A stretch of DNA of 64,000 nt, taken from Cycas panzhihuaensis (Eukaryota > Cycadophyta). A model generated the notes under the pieces. It was not told where the DNA came from. It saw nothing but the letters and a program-made list of their open reading frames with translations, and did no database searches. This document shows positions 58,849-64,000 of the stretch, in pieces. The position numbers and the translations under genes were made by a program. Location: assembly GCA_023213395.1 (NCBI GenBank), contig CM041465.1, positions 176,397,741 through 176,461,740 of the forward strand, read 5' to 3'. Numbering within the stretch: position 1 is the stretch's first letter; each line of letters begins with the position of its first letter.

Positions 58849-60136
58849 GAAACTTTTTCTAGTAGTCAAATTAATCACTATACATATCTATAACAACCTA
58901 ATTCAAATGGAACACCATATAGTTTGACATCAAAAGTGCCTTCTTGAATGGTAATTTAGCTAAGTAAGTGTACATATAACAACCAATAAAATATATAAAA
59001 AGAGGTGAAGAATATCTTGTCTGCAGACTATGAAAAGCCCTGTATAGACTAAAACAAACATCCAAAGTATGGTATGCAAAGCTAGATCAACATCTATGAT
59101 AAACAAGTTTTTATAGATGTGACTCAAACCCTAGTCTTTATATTAAAATAAATAAAGATAATTTAATAACTATCCTTGTAGTTTATGTAGTTGATATCAT
59201 AATTATAAAAAATGATAATGATATAGTTTTCTAGGTCAAACTACAAATAGAAGATCAATTTGAAATGATAAATATAGGTTTACTTCATTATTATCTAGGC
59301 CTTGAAATTAGTCAGAAAAAGGAGTCTATTTTTCTATCCTATGTAAAATATATCAAAAAACTCTTTTAAAATTTTAAAATGGAGGATTGTAATAGTTGTG
59401 ATACTCTAATGGAAATTGGTTATATTTTAAATATTGATGATAATAGACAAGTGGTGGATAGAACACTATATAGATGGTTAATAGGTAGTCTGATCTTCCT
59501 CATAACTATAAGGCCAGATATTTCATACTTAATTGGAGTTATATCTAGATATATATAACATCTAAAATTATCTCATTGGAATATTGTTAAAATAATTCTT
59601 AGATATATGAAAGGAACCCAAACAATGGGTCTTAACTATACTCAAGTTTCAAATCTTTAGTTAGTTAGGTATAGTGATTTAGATTGGGCAAGAGACAAAT
59701 AAAGAAGAAAGTCCATCATAGGATATTACTTCTCACTTAGATCTATAGTTATATCCTAAAATAATAAGAAATAGTCCACAGTGGCCCAACCATCCACTAA
59801 AGTAGAATATAAAGAAACTATTAGTGCCACATGTGAAGTAATATGGGTTAAACAACTACTTAAAGATTTAAAGTAAAAATAAGATCAACCTACATCTATT
59901 CTTTGTGATAATCAAAGTGTTATTAAATTAATAAAGAATCTAGTGTTCCATATTAGAATAAAACACATTGAAATTCATCAACATTTCATCAAAGAGGAAG
60001 TAGAAAGTAAAGAGATAGATCCATTATACTTTAGTAATGAAGAGCAACTTGCTAAAATTCTCATAAAATACTTCTAAAGGATAAATTCCAATATCTTAGG
60101 CATCTTCTTGGTGTTGAAAATAAAAGATAAAACATT
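58849..60136 (+). pseudogene. Copia-B reverse transcriptase (rest) and RNase H
   Basis: RT resumes with DIKSAFLNGNLAK, EEYLVCRLWKALYRLKQ and a changed catalytic motif, VVYVVDIIIIKND near 59170-59210 (usual YVDD now YVVD). It continues with LLHYYLGLEISQKKE, RTLYRWLIGSLIFL and IRPDISYLIGVISRY. RNase H: YSDLDWARD, RRKSIIGYYF, TKVEYKETISA, LCDNQSVIKLIKN and IKHIEIHQHFIKEEV. Several TAG/TAA stops. Joining it to the part before the LARD-like insertion gives a continuous copia domain order. Confidence 0.92.
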
Positions 60137-60145
60137 AAGAGAGGG
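60137..60145 (+). other. Polypurine tract of Copia-B
   Basis: AAGAGAGGG directly before the right LTR. Confidence 0.88.
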
Positions 60146-60264
60146 TGTTAGAGAAATAATATTCTATCTTTTATGTTCTAACATTTTCTATGTTAAAGTT
60201 GAGGGTTATGTGCTCAATCCCTCTTTAATGTATTATTAACACTTAGCCAACATGCACTAGTCTC

Positions 60265-60296
<32 letters not shown>

Positions 60297-60385
60297 TATA
60301 TGTATGATGGATTTATGTGAGTGTTTCTCTCTCCTTATTAATGTATTAAATAATTGTGTTCTCAGATTCATTGAGTTTTCTAACA
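60146..60385 (+). repeat. 3' LTR of Copia-B
   Basis: 240 bp, TGTTAGAGAAATAATA to TTTTCTAACA. It is longer than the left copy because of the microsatellite at 60267-60301. Confidence 0.9.
60267..60301. repeat. (TATC)n(TA)n microsatellite
   Basis: Compound simple repeat inside the Copia-B 3' LTR; the 5' LTR has only TATATACATATGATATA here. Confidence 0.93.
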
Positions 60386-61814
60386 AAATCACCATTTATA
60401 AAGGAACTCCTTACATTCATTTGATGGAATTCCTAACAAAACTTGGTTGCTAAAGATATAATGATTTTGATTATGTTTATTTTAGTAATAGGTATAAATG
60501 TTTCACTATAATCAATCCCATCAACCTAAGAAAATCCCTTTGTAACTTACCTATCTTTGTGTTTCTCGATGACACCATTAGAATTATACTAAGTGTAGTA
60601 AATCCATTTACACCTAACTAGTTTCTTTCATGGGGAAGAGGGACTAAGTCCCAAGTGAAATTTTTATTTAAAGTACAATATTCAATATTCATTATTATTT
60701 TCCAAACTAGATTGCCTTTGAATTATTTAAAATTCTTAGGATCTATTTGAGACATAACTTTAGACATAATAGAAAAGTTAGTATGTTATCTTTGAGATAT
60801 AGTTCTTTGGGCTTCTAAAGGATCACTGACATTAGATCTAATAGATATAATAATTTTTTGGACCTATTTTAGTTATCTTTAGGCTTATAAACATTCATCA
60901 ATAAAGTTAGTAGATACAAGTTATAAATTATTTTGATTTTCTATATTAGAATCATTGATTATAAGTGTTAGAAATTATTGTTACAAAGTCATCAACATTC
61001 TTTTTAATCAAGTTTCTTTGACTAGGAACTAAAGGATTTGATTCATTTAAATCAAGTGTTATGCTAGCAATAAGTAGGGGAGAACATACATGATCACTAG
61101 TTGAGTGGGAACTTAAGCCTTCTTCATCAGATTTGACATATCTTTTGATGGAGATGATATGAGTAATAAGATAAAGTAATATATATCCCTTACTTTCTTT
61201 GTTGTATTTGACAAAGATAAACCTGAAACTTCTAGGATCTGGTTTTTATCTTTTTTCTTTTGGAATGTAGGCCTAAGTAATGCTTTTAAAGATTCTTAGA
61301 TGTTTAACTGAGGGTTTTCTTCCTAATTATTTTTCTTTATGGGTAATATTGTTCACAAATTTGGTAGGTAACTTATTAAGAAGATAGTTTGAGAAGTTTA
61401 CTACTTCTACTTAAAGTTGAAGGTCTAACTATTTAAAGTGTAACATACATAGAGCCATTTGAACTAAGATTCAACATTTTCTTTTAACAACACCATTTTC
61501 TTGTAGTGTGTAGCCAATAGTATGTTAAAATCTAATACCATTCTTCTTACCAAATTGAATAAATTGATTACTTAAGTATTATTTAGAATGATTAATTCTA
61601 AGAACTTGTATCCTATAATTGGATTGATTTTCTACTAAAGTTTTAAACTCAATAAATTGATCAAATAATTCATTACATTTTTTGAAAATATAGACCCAAT
61701 AATTTTTGGAGAAATCATTGATAAAAGTAATGAAGCATCTACTCCTTGAGTAAGAAGGGATCTAAAATGGTTCACATATGTTAGAGGGAAGTGTAAGGGT
61801 TATTTAATTCTAAA
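60386..61814 (-). pseudogene. Copia-C integrase and reverse transcriptase N-terminal part
   Basis: Minus strand. Integrase at about 61400-61750: YFITFINDFSKNYWVYIF, FIEFKTLVENQ, a damaged second-Asp segment (VLRINHSK for RTDNGG), YLSNQFIQFGKKNGI and ENGVVKRK, where the catalytic Glu is Lys. RT from about 60900: FTWDLVPLPHERN, GVIEKHKDR, VDGIDYSETFIPITKI and FHQMNVRSSFINGDF. It is cut at 60386 by Copia-B and resumes at 50932. The upstream end is cut by the LTR element at 61815. No LTR of Copia-C itself was found. Confidence 0.82.
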
Positions 61815-62263
61815 TGTTATTTTATTAGGGAAAGGATTCATGGTTTTTTATATGAAGAAATATTAACATACATGGACATGATCTTGATCATATACAATAA
61901 GCATTTATAGAACAATATATAGGTATTTACATGGGATGACCTTATGGGAGAAAACCCATAGTTGAACATATGATGATTTTATTATATTTAAAAAACTGCT
62001 TAGTCTCATGACCTATTAGGATCACTTGACCTTAGTGGTTAGGGCTATTAGGGCTTAATACACCTTGGTACACTCATATGCTAATTCTATTCAATATCCA
62101 GTAAATAATATGGGGTTCATACTTGTAATATCTTAAGAGGTATGTCCATCCAATGGTTGTGACTCTTTATCATATTTCATTGAATCTTTAATACCCATAT
62201 CTCTTAGATAAACCACAAGTAATTAACCTTATACTAAGTTAGCTTCAAGTTAGTTTTCTAATA
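61815..62263 (-). repeat. LTR of a further minus-strand element
   Basis: About 449 bp. On the minus strand it starts TATTAGAAAACTAACTTG after a polypurine tract and ends CCCTAATAAAATAACA. It contains TGGGTTTTCTCCCATAAGG, a copia-LTR-type box. With the polypurine tract on its upstream side it is the 3' LTR of an element extending past the window, inserted in Copia-C. Confidence 0.65.
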
Positions 62264-62276
62264 TCCCTCTTTAAGG
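62264..62276 (-). other. Polypurine tract next to the 61815-62263 LTR
   Basis: Minus strand CCTTAAAGAGGGA, adjoining the LTR start. Confidence 0.65.
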
Positions 62277-64000
62277 TGAGTGTGGGATCATAGGTTCTAA
62301 TCAATTTCATTATCATGGCTAAAGACAAGAATTATCCTTACTATTATTGTTGTATCTAACATATTGTCCCTTAATAATAACTTTGTTGAATCAAAATTAA
62401 CACACTCTTAAGTCCTCAGAAACAACTTTGCATGACTTCTTTATACACCACACACCTACAAAGGCCTATGCACCTTCCAATGGGATTAGTTTCCTCTCTT
62501 TTATGGTTCTTTTTGTGTCAAACCCACTCCATATTGGTTCCATATCAACTTTTATCCTTTTAAATTCTCTCTCTCTCTCTCTCGTTATATAAGCTTTATT
62601 CATAGAGTATATGTAGTAATATAGCCTCTTCTACACTCCAAGTAATATCATGGGGCTTCACATGCCTTCAACATAGACCTGCATGGCTTTAACGTGCATC
62701 CCTATGGTATCTTACATTACAACCTAACTCTAATACGATCTAAACATCTATAAAATTCTCATTAGCAAAATAATTCTTTTCTTGATGAGTGAATATATAT
62801 TTGACTAAGCATATATGGAGCACCTCGTTTTAAACACTTCAATGCTATCTCATTGAATTTTTAGTTTATCACATGTTTACTTGAGTGGCTCTTAGATATT
62901 TTATGAATCTCACCATGGCCTCAACACTCCATCAACATTTGTACAGTCCACATGTAGTTTCATTGACCAAATGATTCATATGTAACTTCTAAAGCATTAC
63001 ATACTTTAACTTGGCCTATATATATTAATGTATCTTTTAATAGCTTTTGATAATTATTAAACTCCCTAAAACTACCTTTATTTTGTTGAGAAAATTTACA
63101 TATTTTGAATGGATAAGTGTGGCTCCTCACTTTAGAATATATAGATGTGGCCTCCATGACTAAGTTCCCCAAGGTTTCCACACCAAATATAGCCTCACAC
63201 CTATTTTGAACTTCTCTAAATTACATTTATTTTTTGGAAAATACCCTTAAGATTTTGAATACACTTCATGGATTTCAGACAAATTCTTTTGGTCTCAAGC
63301 TTCTATTGGTTTCATGATTATGATATCTCGTATTGTACAACTTTTCATGTGGCCCACATATTTACATATGTCCCACATGCTTTGCTTTGCTTTCATAAGC
63401 TCTTTCATGACCTCTACATGCTCTCTTATGGCTTGAAGTTACTTCAACATGCTTTTTATTGACCTTTAATGGACTTTAAACACTTCCACTTAGTTAAAAC
63501 AACTTCATGTCAATGTTCAATGACTTTATGCCAAGTTTATATGGTATTTACAAAGCTACCATCATTCTTACTTATGAAATGAGCCAACAATGCTCTATAA
63601 CTTCATGTAGCACTTCACACAACTTCCTTGGGATTTGTATTATTGCTTTTGTAGTTTTATTATTTTTTAATAGCTCACACAATGTTTATCTAATGCACTT
63701 CAATGCCATGCCATAGATCAACTCTAAATAACAGTTATACAAGTTTGAATGCCTTTAGATTACACTTTGTCAATATTAAATAACTTTATGTGTATATACA
63801 TTACTCTATAACTTTATGTCTCACTCATTCTTCTCAAAACACACCATACTAATGCTTCATGTAATGTTAATTATTAACAACTTTATTAACATGCCATGGC
63901 TTTATGTTGTAGCTATGCCAATTCTTCACACTACTCTATAACACCTATGTTCTTCTTACCATGGATTCTTATTGCTCCAAACTTCTTTATAATGCTTTGG
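62277..64000 (-). other. Internal sequence of the further minus-strand element, non-coding
   Basis: No RNase H or other pol domain lies before the polypurine tract, as it should in an autonomous copia element. From about 62640 the DNA is made of loose repeats of CTTCATG, CATGCTT and ACTTTATG strings. The element runs beyond the window end. A (TC)n tract is at 62569-62583. Confidence 0.5.

Larger units (their letters stand above)
50933..60385 (+). mobile_element. Copia-B, Ty1/copia element (interrupted)
   Basis: LTRs at 50933-51144 and 60146-60385, PBS and polypurine tract are present, with gag, protease, integrase, RT and RNase H between them on the plus strand. The target duplication is GAATC (50928-50932) and AAATC (60386-60390), one base changed. 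The LTRs are strongly diverged (roughly 15-20% by eye), and the right one is lengthened by a TATC/TA microsatellite. It sits in the RT of Copia-C and itself carries a non-coding LTR element in its RT. It is a different family from Copia-A. Confidence 0.92.

Overview
This window looks like intergenic DNA from a plant with a large, repeat-rich nuclear genome. I found no intact host gene and no tRNA, rRNA or CRISPR. Nearly everything recognisable is a decayed LTR retrotransposon: Ty1/copia elements whose primer-binding sites (PBSs) match initiator-Met tRNA, and Ty3/gypsy elements, one with about 2.4-kb LTRs. The AT-rich base composition, long nested insertions and many TAG/TGA stops at former Gln/Arg codons suit a giant-genome seed plant. 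A gymnosperm is my guess, but the sequence does not prove it.

Layout. 1-1.7 kb: unassigned DNA with a long (AT)n tract. 1.8-12.7 kb: a minus-strand Ty3/gypsy fragment (here Gypsy-2; gag and protease), split by a complete plus-strand copia element (Copia-A1, 3610-11273, 312-bp LTRs, TSD CGAAA). 13-22.7 kb: degenerate repeats and a small non-autonomous minus-strand LTR element (about 18388-20866). 22.7-46.6 kb: a giant minus-strand Ty3/gypsy element (Gypsy-1, 2.4-kb LTRs) with gag, RT, RNase H, integrase and a second RNase H. Between pol and the 3' LTR it carries a divergent antisense reading frame of about 547 codons with a likely intron, resembling plant transposon-associated protein families. 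A second copy of the first copia family (Copia-A2, 32439-39918, minus) is inserted between the RNase H and integrase coding parts of Gypsy-1. 46.6-50.8 kb: unassigned, with tandem repeats and a possible LTR promoter. 50.8-61.8 kb: a three-layer nest. A non-coding LTR element (54680-58843, TSD ATAAG) lies inside the reverse transcriptase of Copia-B (50933-60385, plus), which lies inside the reverse transcriptase of Copia-C (minus). 61.8-64 kb: one LTR of a further minus-strand element that runs off the window.

How the parts relate. The autonomous elements once encoded Gag, protease, integrase, reverse transcriptase and RNase H for their own copying. The two non-coding LTR elements have LTR, PBS and polypurine tract but no pol, so they would have needed enzymes supplied in trans. 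All coding regions are now pseudogenes. Relative age from hand comparison of LTR pairs: Copia-A1 about 5% different, Copia-A2 about 10%, the 54.7-kb non-coding element about 10%, Gypsy-1 and Copia-B more. All domain calls come from reading the translation by eye; no database search was possible.
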